A model generated the notes under the pieces. It was not told the origin of the DNA and did not search any database. It saw only the letters and a list, made by a program, of their open reading frames with translations. Source: Desulfobacterales bacterium (GTDB taxonomy: Bacteria; Desulfobacterota; Desulfobacteria; Desulfobacterales; C00003060). Taken from it: a stretch of 13,967 bases of DNA. The stretch covers positions 1-13,967 of the forward strand of contig DAOUTV010000019.1 in the NCBI GenBank assembly GCA_030668505.1. The letters are read 5' to 3'. The position numbers and the translations under genes were made by a program. Below are positions 1 through 7,081 of this stretch, one piece after another (the stretch's first letter is position 1; each line of letters starts with the position of its first letter).

Positions 1-1
1 G

Positions 2-64
2 CAGATAAAGCACATAGGATTAGAGCAGATCAAAGGTTCAGGCGTGATGGCTAAAAATCATTAA
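2..64 (+). CDS. Possible 3' tail of an upstream gene (partial)
   Basis: Frame 2 is open from the left edge to a TAA at 62-64 and encodes about 20 residues ending in GVMAKNH. Frame 1 also stays open for 17 codons (to a TAA at 52-54), so the reading frame is not proven. The chosen frame has the more protein-like composition, and the following repeat starts 19 bp after its stop. The second repeat copy likewise starts 8 bp after a stop codon. Too little is present to name a family. Confidence 0.3.
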   Translation, partial: QIKHIGLEQIKGSGVMAKNH

Positions 65-82
65 TCCGTTAGTTATAAAATC

Positions 83-226
83 CGTGTTTTTCTGGCAGCA
101 TTATTCCTGCAAATGCCTTGGAGGAACTATAAAATCTGATACTGGATGCTGGATTCAAGGATTATCCAGTATCAAGAATCCAGGATCCAATCTTTTTTGC
201 TCCCGGTTTATCCGGGTTAGGAGACA
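83..226 (+). repeat. Intergenic repeat, copy A (hairpin-bearing)
   Basis: This copy aligns by eye with 2291-2450 at roughly 85-90% over most of its length. Shared landmarks are CGTGTTTTT, ATTCCTGCAA, TGCCTTGGAGGAA, AAATCTGATACTGGATGCT, TTATCCAGTATCAAGAATCC and AATCTTTTTTG. Inside it, GATACTGGAT (138-147) is complementary to ATCCAGTATC (164-173), and CTGGATTC (149-156) to GAATCCAG (176-183); the two stems would compete. A T6 run follows at 193-198, then a short stem CCCGG (202-206)/CCGGG (212-216), just before the ribosome binding site TTAGGAG (217-223) of the next gene. The copy fills nearly the whole gap between a possible gene tail and the Yip1-like gene. Confidence 0.85.
149..198 (+). terminator. 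Possible intrinsic terminator in repeat copy A
   Basis: An 8-bp stem, CTGGATTC (149-156) with GAATCCAG (176-183), is followed after nine bases by six T residues at 193-198. The stem is moderate, the loop is long (19 nt), and the T run does not abut the stem, so termination is only a possibility. Copy B has a similar arrangement. Confidence 0.22.
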
Positions 227-231
227 ACGGT

Positions 232-789
232 ATGCAAAACCAAAGTGCAGGTCAATTTGAACCTGCCAGTACACTCGACTATCTCAAAAAGGCTATTGAA
301 ATCGTAAAGCTTAACCAATCTGTAATGTCACAAGTAGCCGGAGACCCCAATGCCATAAGGTTTGGCATCGCTGTAGCCGCCATAGGCGGAGCATTGGCCT
401 TTATCCCGGGCAACAACCCCGCCGGGCTTTTGGTTGGTGCCCTTTTTTCTATCTTCGCACTTTTTCTTTTTGCAGGGTTAGTCCATATTTTTTGTGGTTA
501 CTCAAAAGGCAAACAAGAATTTATGGGCTTTGTCCGGATTATAGCACTTAGCAGTATTATCGATTTGGCTGTTGTCATACCGTTTGCCGGCCTGGCTATT
601 ACCATATGGAGTGTTGTTATCTCAATTGTGGCTGCACAGGAAGTTTATCACTTAAACAGGGGCAAGGCGACCTATATTATATTGATCTCTGCCTTGATCC
701 TCTGGATAATCACCCTCATGATCTTTGCCGGCCCCTTGTCTTTTCTGTACGATATTCCCGTCCAACAAGAATGGACCGAGCCTCTTTAG
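232..789 (+). CDS. Yip1-domain-like integral membrane protein
   Basis: A 185-residue hydrophobic protein with no recognisable catalytic motif. Membrane segments are visible at about 44-60, 63-88, 99-116, 118-137 and 147-168. The pattern of an RIIALSS segment, an IPFAG turn, an IW..V segment and then a short EVYHLNRGKA connector before the last helix resembles the Yip1/YIP family of small polytopic proteins. Molecular functions in that family are poorly defined in bacteria. The ATG at 232 is supported by TTAGGAG at 217-223. The next gene, an M3-like metallopeptidase, begins 15 bp after the stop, so the two are probably co-transcribed and may act together at the membrane; that link is inference. 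The fold assignment rests on pattern resemblance only. Confidence 0.8.
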   Translation: MQNQSAGQFEPASTLDYLKKAIEIVKLNQSVMSQVAGDPNAIRFGIAVAAIGGALAFIPGNNPAGLLVGALFSIFALFLFAGLVHIFCGYSKGKQEFMGFVRIIALSSIIDLAVVIPFAGLAITIWSVVISIVAAQEVYHLNRGKATYIILISALILWIITLMIFAGPLSFLYDIPVQQEWTEPL

Positions 790-804
790 AAAGGTTTCAC
801 GGGC

Positions 805-2283
805 ATGGAACAAATCGAGAGGGCCCTTTTGACACTGAACTACCGTTTGACCTCAAGGGCCCTGAACCTGTGGAAGGGAAATGAGTCCCGGACGCCCAAT
901 CACAAAGTATATGATGGATTCTATGACATACTTAACCCGACTACCATAAAAGGGTTGCATGCTTCTGGAAGAGAGACGGGGCACAAGCGAAGAGTTTTTC
1001 ACGCTCTACTGGGCCATTATTTACAATACCGCATATCGCCCTTTGAAAATGAGTTATTTGCCTGGATAAAGGGAGCTGCCGTCCATGTCGACGGAGAAAA
1101 GATTTACTTCAAAGATATTCTCTCGTGGTGCCAGAAGCGAAGCGATTTGGTGAAGCGCAGAAAAATCGAAGATGAGTCAAGCATCCTTTGTAAGTTTTTG
1201 AAACCCTTTAGCCTGGGCGTTTGGGAGTTCCTTCTCGAGCTGCTTGAGGACGAATTCGGATACAAAGACTATCCGGAGTATTGTCGCAACAAGAAGCTTG
1301 TTGACTATGAAGCATACGTGCCTAAGCTTGAAGAAATAATGCGGGAGACCGACACATTATACTTTGAAGCTATGGAAGCCTGGGCTCAAAGGAGTCTGGG
1401 GGTACCGCTGTATGAACTAAATAGATTTGATGCGATCTACATGCTCGGCCTGACTGAATTTGACTACCTTTTTCCAGATCAAATCCCCTTGAGTGATCAT
1501 CTCGATTTTTTCAATCAATGGGGAATACAGGTCAAGAACATGCCGGGGCTTTGTCTTGACATGAGTCATTCGCCCAAAAAAGGGGCTCAGGCCATGAGTT
1601 TTGCTTTGAGGATACCAGACGAAATCCACCTTGTCATGAACCCACAGGGTGGCTGGATTGATCTTGAAACCCTGTTCCATGAAATGGGCCATACCCTTAG
1701 TAATGTGTTCACATCGCCAGAGCTTCCTTCGGCCGAAAAGGATTTCTTCACTTCAAATACGCTTTCGGAAACCTATGCGTTCTTGCTCCAAAACATGTGC
1801 TTTTCTCCATTTTTTCTTGAAAGACACTTGGGTCTTTCATCCAAAGAGATAGAAAAAATATCTTTTTACAAGGTCTTAAAGGACCTCTCCGTTTTCAGGA
1901 GGTACGTAAGTAAGTTTCTGGCCGAATATGAGATGTTCAAGGAAAAAAAGATCGCAAACGGAGAGATTTACGCCCGTCTTTTGGAAAAACATACTGGCTT
2001 TTCCTACCGACCTGAAACCCACCTCTTTGATCTTGTACCGGAATTTTACGCCCTGGACTATGTGGTTTCATGGCTGGCTGAGGCGACAATGGAAAAGATG
2101 CTGGCACAAACTCTGGGTCACGACTGGATGTTCAAGCCTGAGGCAGGCAAGATCTTGAAAGACTGGTGGCAGTGCGGCAATCGGTATGAACTTGATGAAT
2201 TCTTCGCAGTCAAAGGAATCGGGGCAATCAACTCCAAAGATATCTTAGACAGGTGGCGTAGCAAAATAATAGTTCGCAAGTAA
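805..2283 (+). CDS. M3-like zinc metallopeptidase (compact oligoendopeptidase F type)
   Basis: A 492-residue soluble protein with the zinc-binding motif HEMGH at residues 292-296 in the context LFHEMGHTLSN. Glu322 in LSETYAF lies 26 residues after the second histidine. This HExxH plus distant Glu arrangement fits the gluzincin families M3 and M32. The helical N-terminal part (about 1-200) and the C-terminal FYALDYVVSW segment (Tyr415, Tyr419) resemble M3 peptidases, where tyrosines in this region help bind substrate. Typical oligoendopeptidases F are about 560-600 residues, so this one is short. No signal peptide is seen, so it probably cleaves peptides in the cytoplasm. The ATG at 805 has AAAGG about 10 bp upstream and lies 15 bp behind the Yip1-like gene. 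The exact subfamily and substrate are unknown. Confidence 0.88.
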   Translation: MEQIERALLTLNYRLTSRALNLWKGNESRTPNHKVYDGFYDILNPTTIKGLHASGRETGHKRRVFHALLGHYLQYRISPFENELFAWIKGAAVHVDGEKIYFKDILSWCQKRSDLVKRRKIEDESSILCKFLKPFSLGVWEFLLELLEDEFGYKDYPEYCRNKKLVDYEAYVPKLEEIMRETDTLYFEAMEAWAQRSLGVPLYELNRFDAIYMLGLTEFDYLFPDQIPLSDHLDFFNQWGIQVKNMPGLCLDMSHSPKKGAQAMSFALRIPDEIHLVMNPQGGWIDLETLFHEMGHTLSNVFTSPELPSAEKDFFTSNTLSETYAFLLQNMCFSPFFLERHLGLSSKEIEKISFYKVLKDLSVFRRYVSKFLAEYEMFKEKKIANGEIYARLLEKHTGFSYRPETHLFDLVPEFYALDYVVSWLAEATMEKMLAQTLGHDWMFKPEAGKILKDWWQCGNRYELDEFFAVKGIGAINSKDILDRWRSKIIVRK

Positions 2284-2290
2284 TGAGTTT

Positions 2291-2450
2291 CGTGTTTTTT
2301 CCGGCAGATTTATTCCTGCAAGTGCCTTGGAGGAATAATAAAATCTGATACTGGATGCTCGATACTGGATGCTGGATTATCCAGTATCAAGAATCCAGGA
2401 ACCAGCATCAAATCTTTTTTGGTTCCGGCCTGTCAGGGTTGGGGTTAGAG
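2291..2450 (+). repeat. Intergenic repeat, copy B, with internal 14-bp tandem duplication
   Basis: This is the second copy of the element at 83-226. It starts 8 bp after the M3 peptidase stop and runs almost to the start codon of the regulator. It differs from copy A mainly by a tandem duplication of the unit GATACTGGATGCT(C/G) at 2347-2360 and 2361-2374. GATACTGGAT (2361-2370) pairs with ATCCAGTATC (2379-2388) across an 8-nt loop. GATGCTGG (2368-2375) can instead pair with CCAGCATC (2402-2409). Both copies end in a T6 run and a G-rich stretch before an ATGCAAA start, so even the first codons of the downstream genes look alike. Confidence 0.85.
2368..2420 (+). terminator. Possible intrinsic terminator in repeat copy B
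   Basis: GATGCTGG (2368-2375) is exactly complementary to CCAGCATC (2402-2409), and a TCTTTTTT run ends at 2420. An inner CTGGATT (2372-2378)/AATCCAG (2392-2398) stem competes with it. This would separate the M3 peptidase transcript from the regulator gene. The loop is long, so confidence is low. Confidence 0.3.
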
Positions 2451-2454
2451 TGAA

Positions 2455-2736
2455 ATGCAAACTGTTCGTCAGCAAATGATAGCGTTGTTGTCCCAGGGAG
2501 TGCATAGTGCCAGGGGGCTGTCCCAGATGCTGCGCATTCAGGAAAAAGAGGTCTATGGTCATCTTTCCCACATCGCACGTTCCGTTGTCCCACAAAGGCA
2601 GAGGCTGGTCGTAATCCCCTCACGATGTCTTATGTGCGGGTATGTGTTTGACAAGCGAAAACGGTTTACCAGGCCGGGCCGCTGCCCCCGTTGCAAAAGG
2701 GAACGCATTGAGGAGCCGAGATATCAGGTTGTTTGA
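2455..2736 (+). CDS. Small HTH plus zinc-ribbon predicted transcriptional regulator (COG3357-like)
   Basis: A 93-residue protein. Residues 1-45 form a winged-helix-like N-terminus (RQQMIALLSQGVHSARGLSQML, recognition region KEVYGHLSHIARSV). A C-terminal zinc ribbon follows, with ligand pairs CLMC (Cys58, Cys61) and CPRC (Cys77, Cys80). This layout matches the small predicted regulators that fuse an HTH domain to a zinc ribbon. The protein is basic overall, as expected for nucleic-acid binding. It is separated from the M3 peptidase by repeat copy B and probably has its own transcription signal. The ATG at 2455 is preceded by a weak TTAGAG at 2445-2450. Its target is unknown, and it could also be an RNA-binding ribbon protein. 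Confidence 0.8.
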   Translation: MQTVRQQMIALLSQGVHSARGLSQMLRIQEKEVYGHLSHIARSVVPQRQRLVVIPSRCLMCGYVFDKRKRFTRPGRCPRCKRERIEEPRYQVV

Positions 2737-2869
2737 GTTACGGCAACTTCTGTTCTTCCCGGCTCAAACCTGAACTTCATCTGGATCGGGATACTCGTCA
2801 TTAAATCGTAATAGGCTTTACGGGTAATATATAACGTTCGTGAAATATTGATATTTGATCCCATTTTTT

Positions 2870-2881
2870 GAGGTCTCAGTG
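2870..2881 (+). promoter_or_regulatory. Ribosome binding site that favours the GTG start of the methyltransferase
   Basis: GAGG at 2870-2873 lies 5 nt before the GTG at 2879. An upstream in-frame TTG at 2855 has no comparable purine-rich sequence before it, so the shorter protein is preferred. Confidence 0.6.
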
Positions 2882-3544
2882 ACAAATCGAATAGGTGATA
2901 AAGCACAACTGTTTGACGCGCTATACACGTCTAATGATATGTATTTTGGCCGGGAAGCGCGCCCGGAGTTCTCTCGCTTAATAGATACCATAGACATCAG
3001 ATGTTTTCGTTCACTCGATCTAGGGTGTGGTCAAGGGCGATATGCCATCTATCTTGCGGAAAGAGGTAGTGCTGTCCATGCAGTAGATTTCTCTTCAGTT
3101 GGAATTGAGAAGCTATCTCTTTATGCGAAAACGCAGCAGTTGAATATATCCACTGAACATGCTGACCTAACAAACTATCAGTTCCCTATAGGAGAATACG
3201 ATCTGGTCGTCTTCGCTACAGTTCTGGATCACCTGGATTTCGATGGCCGACAGTATGTTATTAGAGGGATAACTTCTTCCCTTAAACCAGGAGCTTTATT
3301 CTATGGAAATGTATTCACAAAGGAGGATCCCGGCTTTATATCAAAATCAAAGGGACTCTGGCAGCAAGAATGTGTTAGTGCGGCTGGCATAGCTATTGAG
3401 CACTACTTTGATTCTAACGAGCTTTGGAACTGTTTTTCTCCCCATGAAATTCTGGATTATAAAGAGTTCAAAGAAGAAGATCGTAGTCACGGACCGGACC
3501 ATTGGCATGGCTGGGCCTATATTATTGGACGCAAAGTTGAATAG
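2879..3544 (+). CDS. Class I SAM-dependent methyltransferase (TehB/UbiE-like fold)
   Basis: A 221-residue enzyme from the GTG start (229 residues if the TTG at 2855 is used). The SAM-binding motif I is LDLGCGQGR (residues 46-54). An acidic residue ends strand 2 in VHAVDFS (Asp70), a motif II-like YDLVVF (107-112) is present, and LKPGALFYG (135-143) marks strand 5. The C-terminal SHGPDHWHGWAYIIGRK resembles the end of TehB-like methyltransferases, where a His-rich turn precedes the last strand. The acceptor substrate cannot be read from sequence. It follows the regulator after a 142-bp gap. The codon use looks more AT-rich than the glgA/Lon genes, which may mark a gene with a different history. 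Family assignment is firm and function is open. Confidence 0.87.
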   Translation: MTNRIGDKAQLFDALYTSNDMYFGREARPEFSRLIDTIDIRCFRSLDLGCGQGRYAIYLAERGSAVHAVDFSSVGIEKLSLYAKTQQLNISTEHADLTNYQFPIGEYDLVVFATVLDHLDFDGRQYVIRGITSSLKPGALFYGNVFTKEDPGFISKSKGLWQQECVSAAGIAIEHYFDSNELWNCFSPHEILDYKEFKEEDRSHGPDHWHGWAYIIGRKVE

Positions 3545-3764
3545 ATTATGAGGATAGAAGCCATTTCAAAACCTCAGATCGCGTTCGAGGACACGGCGAG
3601 AGCCGATGATAAAGCGCAGCATACACGGGGGTATGTGAGCATTTTGAAGAGGTCCTCACTTTTGGGGGTATGTGCTTACAGTCACTCGGCCCAGCTAATC
3701 TTATGTACATACCTTATTCTTACCTATCCATATTCTACCCCATGCTATATATGAGGCTAAATTC
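3545..3764 (+). other. 220-bp spacer with an 11-bp direct repeat
   Basis: GGGGGTATGTG occurs at 3627-3637 and again at 3664-3674, a period of 37 bp. Between the copies, GTGAG (3635-3639) pairs with CTCAC (3655-3659), and GAGGTCCTC (3649-3657) is a small palindrome. A short reading frame at 3548-3754 covers the region but has no ribosome binding site and no family resemblance. The spacer ends in the GAGG (3753-3756) that serves the next gene. It may hold a promoter or a regulator site for the membrane protein gene; no convincing -35/-10 pair was found. Confidence 0.5.
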
Positions 3765-6110
3765 ATGATTAAATCATACCTTCGTTTTGTAAAAATATCT
3801 GTTTTTCTATCTCTGATATTACCCATTATCGTCGAGGCTTGCAGTCGCTCTACTATTGAGGGTCTCTCCTCTTCGAGATTCTATGTTAAAAGTTTACTCG
3901 CTCTCTTCGCTGTATTAGTAGCCTACAAGCTTTTCCTCCGATTTGTGCATTATGCATTTAAAAGTATCAATAGGATCAGCGAACAACAGGGAGTTTATCT
4001 TGACAACATTCCGATAACCTATGTAGATGCCGCCATTCTTATCTCGGCTGCGGCGAGCCTGTTTCTGGAGCTGTCTGTAATTCGTTGGCAAAGCGCGATT
4101 TTCCCCATCTTTGCTTTTTACAAAAACTACTCGCTGCTGGCATGCTTTGCAGGGTTAGGGATCGGCTATGCCCTTACCAGGCGCGAAGCGATACCGCTTT
4201 TTCTCACTGTTCCGGCGCTGGCTTTGCAGATGTTACTTTTTGTTTTTCTCCGATACGGGCTTGGGCCTTTGTGGGTGCGGAGTTTGTGGCGAATACCGTT
4301 TAGCGAACAGCTTAATATGGGTGTTAAAGTCGCCGTAACTGCGCCTTACCTAATTGCGATCTATAGTTTTCTCATAGTAGCCTTTCTCTTAACTGTTTTG
4401 GCTTTTATCCCGGTTGGACAATTGTGCGGAAGGCTGATGACCAGACGAGAGAACCTTCGGGCGTACGGCTTTAACCTCTTAGGCAGTATACTTGGTATCG
4501 TCCTCATCACAAGCATCAGCTTCTTGTGGACGCCACCAGTTGTCTGGTTTTGTATTTGTTTCGCATTCCTTTTGGTTTTCCATAGCTTTGATAACCGAGC
4601 TTTATTAACCGGTGTGTTGGCCTCATTAGTTGCTGTCGTAGTCCTCTCTTGGCCTGTTTCTTCAGGTTTCGAGAAGATACATACGCCTTACCAACTTCTG
4701 GAACGTGGCCCAAGTCGGGGTGGGCTGACATCCATAAGGGCGGCTGGTCACTACTATCAGCGCGTTATTGACCTATCCTTATCGAATGCAAACCTAAGTA
4801 CTGATGACTTACTTCGCGGCACGGCTGACTATTACAACCTCCCGTATCGAATCTATGGGAAACCTCTTCAGATGGTCGCGATAGTTGGAGCTGGCACTGG
4901 AAATGATGTTGCTGCAGCTCTCCGAAGTGAAGCTGAACACGTTGACGCCATTGAAATTGATCCGGGAATTCTCAAATTGGGTCAATTATACCACCCGGAG
5001 AAGCCCTACGACGATCCCCGCGTTGAGGCAATTGTAAATGATGCGCGCACCTTCATGCGCTCGACCGAAAATGTCTATGACATGATTGTATATGGTCTGT
5101 TGGACTCACACACTGTCTTAAGCCATGCATCAAGCGTGCGACTTGACTCTTTCGTCTACACAGTCGAAGCCCTCAAAGAAGCGCGGAAACGATTGAAGCA
5201 GGGCGGAGTACTAAGCCTATCATTTTGTGTCCTGTCCGATCAGATAGGACGAAAGATTTATCTTATGATGAAAGAGGCATTTGAGGGGCAACCACCGCTT
5301 TGCGTACGCGCGGGATACGACGGCTCTTTTATCTACCTCCAATCAAAAGAAGGCGAACTAATGCTTGACAAGACCTTATTGCGAGACCAGGGTTTTGAAG
5401 ATTTTACAACCTATTTCGCTAATCCAGCGATCAAAGCTGATATCCCTACGGACGACTGGCCCTTTTTCTATATGCCCAAGCGTATTTACCCGGTCTCTTA
5501 CCTTGGAATCTTGGGGCTCATTCTTCTGCTCTCGATATTTGCTACATACAACTTCTTCCAGCAAAAGCCGGCTTTTAGCAGTTTGGCATTCTTCTTTCTG
5601 GGTGCAGGATTCATGCTCATTGAAACAAAGGCGATAACGGAATTGGGACTGACTTTTGGGAATATCTGGCAGGTGATTGGGATCGTGATCGCCGGCATCT
5701 TGCTGATGGCGTTCTTGGCCAACTGCATTGTGCAGCTCTTTCACATAAAACGCCCCTCTCTTTGGTTTGTACTACTCCTTGCAAGTTTATTGATGGGATT
5801 CGTGATCTCAGGATACGGGGGCTTTGGGCCTTCTCTTCTGGGCAAAGCCGGCACCATCATGGTGCTGATCTGCCCTATGTTTTTTTCAGGCATAGTGTTC
5901 TCGACATTGCTCAGTCAGGCCGAAGACATTGCCGGCGTTATGGCCATCAACCTACTTGGGGCCATGACCGGAGGTATACTGGAGTATAACTCTATGTATT
6001 TCGGATTCCGCTTTCTCTATTTGCTGGCAATAGCTCTTTACCTTCTTGCTTTTGGCTCGTTCTACTTCAGGAGCAGCATCGGCAGAGCTACAGCAAAGCT
6101 GCTGACATAA
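3765..6110 (+). CDS. Polytopic membrane protein with embedded spermidine-synthase-like domain
   Basis: A 781-residue fusion in three parts. The N-terminal part (about 1-310) has several membrane helices, including the family-typical ASLFLELSVIRWQ and a FAGLGIGYAL segment. The central soluble part (about 320-560) is a Rossmann methyltransferase-like domain with VAIVGAGTGND (371-381), AIEIDP (395-400) and NDAR (425-428), as in spermidine synthases. The C-terminal part starts after TDDWPFFYM and has further helices, with LGAGFMLIETKAITELGL typical of the membrane-bound family. In true aminopropyltransferases the strand after NDA(R) reads YDvIi.D..DP; here it is YDMIVYGLLD (438-447), so the first catalytic Asp is Tyr443. 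A polyamine product is therefore unlikely and the substrate is unknown. The ATG at 3765 has GAGG 8 nt upstream. It lies among a methyltransferase and a GT2 enzyme, which may point to lipid or envelope modification (inference). Confidence 0.87.
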   Translation: MIKSYLRFVKISVFLSLILPIIVEACSRSTIEGLSSSRFYVKSLLALFAVLVAYKLFLRFVHYAFKSINRISEQQGVYLDNIPITYVDAAILISAAASLFLELSVIRWQSAIFPIFAFYKNYSLLACFAGLGIGYALTRREAIPLFLTVPALALQMLLFVFLRYGLGPLWVRSLWRIPFSEQLNMGVKVAVTAPYLIAIYSFLIVAFLLTVLAFIPVGQLCGRLMTRRENLRAYGFNLLGSILGIVLITSISFLWTPPVVWFCICFAFLLVFHSFDNRALLTGVLASLVAVVVLSWPVSSGFEKIHTPYQLLERGPSRGGLTSIRAAGHYYQRVIDLSLSNANLSTDDLLRGTADYYNLPYRIYGKPLQMVAIVGAGTGNDVAAALRSEAEHVDAIEIDPGILKLGQLYHPEKPYDDPRVEAIVNDARTFMRSTENVYDMIVYGLLDSHTVLSHASSVRLDSFVYTVEALKEARKRLKQGGVLSLSFCVLSDQIGRKIYLMMKEAFEGQPPLCVRAGYDGSFIYLQSKEGELMLDKTLLRDQGFEDFTTYFANPAIKADIPTDDWPFFYMPKRIYPVSYLGILGLILLLSIFATYNFFQQKPAFSSLAFFFLGAGFMLIETKAITELGLTFGNIWQVIGIVIAGILLMAFLANCIVQLFHIKRPSLWFVLLLASLLMGFVISGYGGFGPSLLGKAGTIMVLICPMFFSGIVFSTLLSQAEDIAGVMAINLLGAMTGGILEYNSMYFGFRFLYLLAIALYLLAFGSFYFRSSIGRATAKLLT

Positions 6111-6244
6111 ACGTGAACGATTGAGAATCGCCAATTAGGGATAAACCTAAAGCTCGACAGATTAGAAAAAGACTGTATACGATTTCATCAATTTTAAATA
6201 TAAGGTACGTCCACCAGCTCGCCAAGATACGAGGCACGACCCAT

Positions 6245-7042
6245 ATGAACAAGTCCTATCGTAGAGTTCCTCGGTTCTCTCTCATCATCCCCGCATACAA
6301 CGAGGAAACCTATCTGGCTCGTCTATTGAACAGTGTGGACAAGGCGCGGAGTTGCTACATTGGGAGACCAGACGACATAGAAGTTGTGGTTGTCGATAAC
6401 GCATCTACTGACTCAACGGCAGGCTTGGCACGAAACCGCGGTTGCCAAGTGGTGCGAGAGGAAAAGCGCGTCATTGCCGCGGTTCGCAATGCTGGAGCTC
6501 GAAACGCCCGGGGACAAGTCTTTGTATTCGTCGATGCAGACAATATTATCCACCCTGATACCTTCAATGCTATTGACCGGAGCCTATCGACCGGCAAGGT
6601 GATAGCCGGTGCATCGGGAGTAAAAATGCAAAGGATCTCTCTTGGCATTGCTGTAACCTATATGTTGATGGTTCCCATTGTATGGATTACCGGAATGGAC
6701 ACAGGCGTGGCCTTTTGTCGCCGGGAGGATTTCGAGGCGATTGGTGGCTACAACGAGGACCGTCTCTTTGCAGAGGACGTCCAGCTCTTGTGGGACCTGA
6801 TGTTCTTGGGTCGAACACGTGGACAGAAACTGGTTCGACTCACATCTGTTAAGGCCATTTACTCAACCCGCAAATTTGACGAGCATGGTGATTGGCACTA
6901 TCTATGGCTGATACTCCGTTTTCTCTGTGGAGTGCTATTTTCACAACGTTATATGGATGACTTTGCTCGGACGTACTGGTATGGTAATCAGCGTACCAAA
7001 GCAAGGCAGGGAGGGACAGTGGATTCAGGGCTACACTATTGA
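6245..7042 (+). CDS. Family 2 glycosyltransferase
   Basis: A 265-residue GT-A fold enzyme that transfers a sugar from a nucleotide-sugar donor. FSLIIPAYNEE (11-21) starts the fold, VVVVDNASTD (47-56) follows, and VDADN (96-100) is the metal-binding DXD motif. GVAFCRREDFEAIGGYNE (154-171) and AEDVQL (176-181, catalytic ED) complete the GT2 core. A hydrophobic stretch at about 132-150 and another at 218-233 suggest membrane association. The ATG at 6245 has GAGG at 6231-6234, 10 nt upstream. A 134-bp gap separates it from the membrane protein and 38 bp from the HD-GYP gene, so it may share a transcript with the latter. Donor and acceptor are not predictable; a lipid-linked or surface glycan is plausible. 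Confidence 0.88.
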   Translation: MNKSYRRVPRFSLIIPAYNEETYLARLLNSVDKARSCYIGRPDDIEVVVVDNASTDSTAGLARNRGCQVVREEKRVIAAVRNAGARNARGQVFVFVDADNIIHPDTFNAIDRSLSTGKVIAGASGVKMQRISLGIAVTYMLMVPIVWITGMDTGVAFCRREDFEAIGGYNEDRLFAEDVQLLWDLMFLGRTRGQKLVRLTSVKAIYSTRKFDEHGDWHYLWLILRFLCGVLFSQRYMDDFARTYWYGNQRTKARQGGTVDSGLHY

Positions 7043-7066
7043 CAAGCATTGGAATATCTACAGAAG

Positions 7067-7081
7067 AAAGGGGGCCGTCCA
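7067..7081 (+). promoter_or_regulatory. Strong ribosome binding site fixing the HD-GYP start
   Basis: AAAGGGGG at 7067-7074 is 6 nt before the ATG at 7081. An in-frame TTG at 7039 overlaps the previous stop and lacks such a site, so 7081 is chosen. Confidence 0.7.

Noticed and set aside
2724..2906. 60-codon minus-strand frame ending in FRFEPGRTEVAV
   Set aside because: It looks slightly protein-like but overlaps both the regulator end and the methyltransferase start, and no family was recognised; at best a gene remnant.
3548..3754. 68-codon open frame right after the methyltransferase stop
   Set aside because: It has no ribosome binding site, no family resemblance and an odd composition, and it covers a spacer rich in direct repeats.
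3780..3845. Lipoprotein signal peptide at the start of the 781-residue protein (Cys near residue 26)
   Set aside because: The sequence before the cysteine, VEA, is a poor lipobox, and the segment reads better as a first membrane helix.
5376..5744. 122-codon minus-strand frame inside the membrane protein gene
   Set aside because: It is a shadow frame opposite conserved membrane helices, rich in residues expected from antisense of hydrophobic codons.
6135..6150. TTAGG/CCTAA hairpin after the membrane protein gene as a terminator
   Set aside because: A 5-bp AT-rich stem without a T run is too weak to call.
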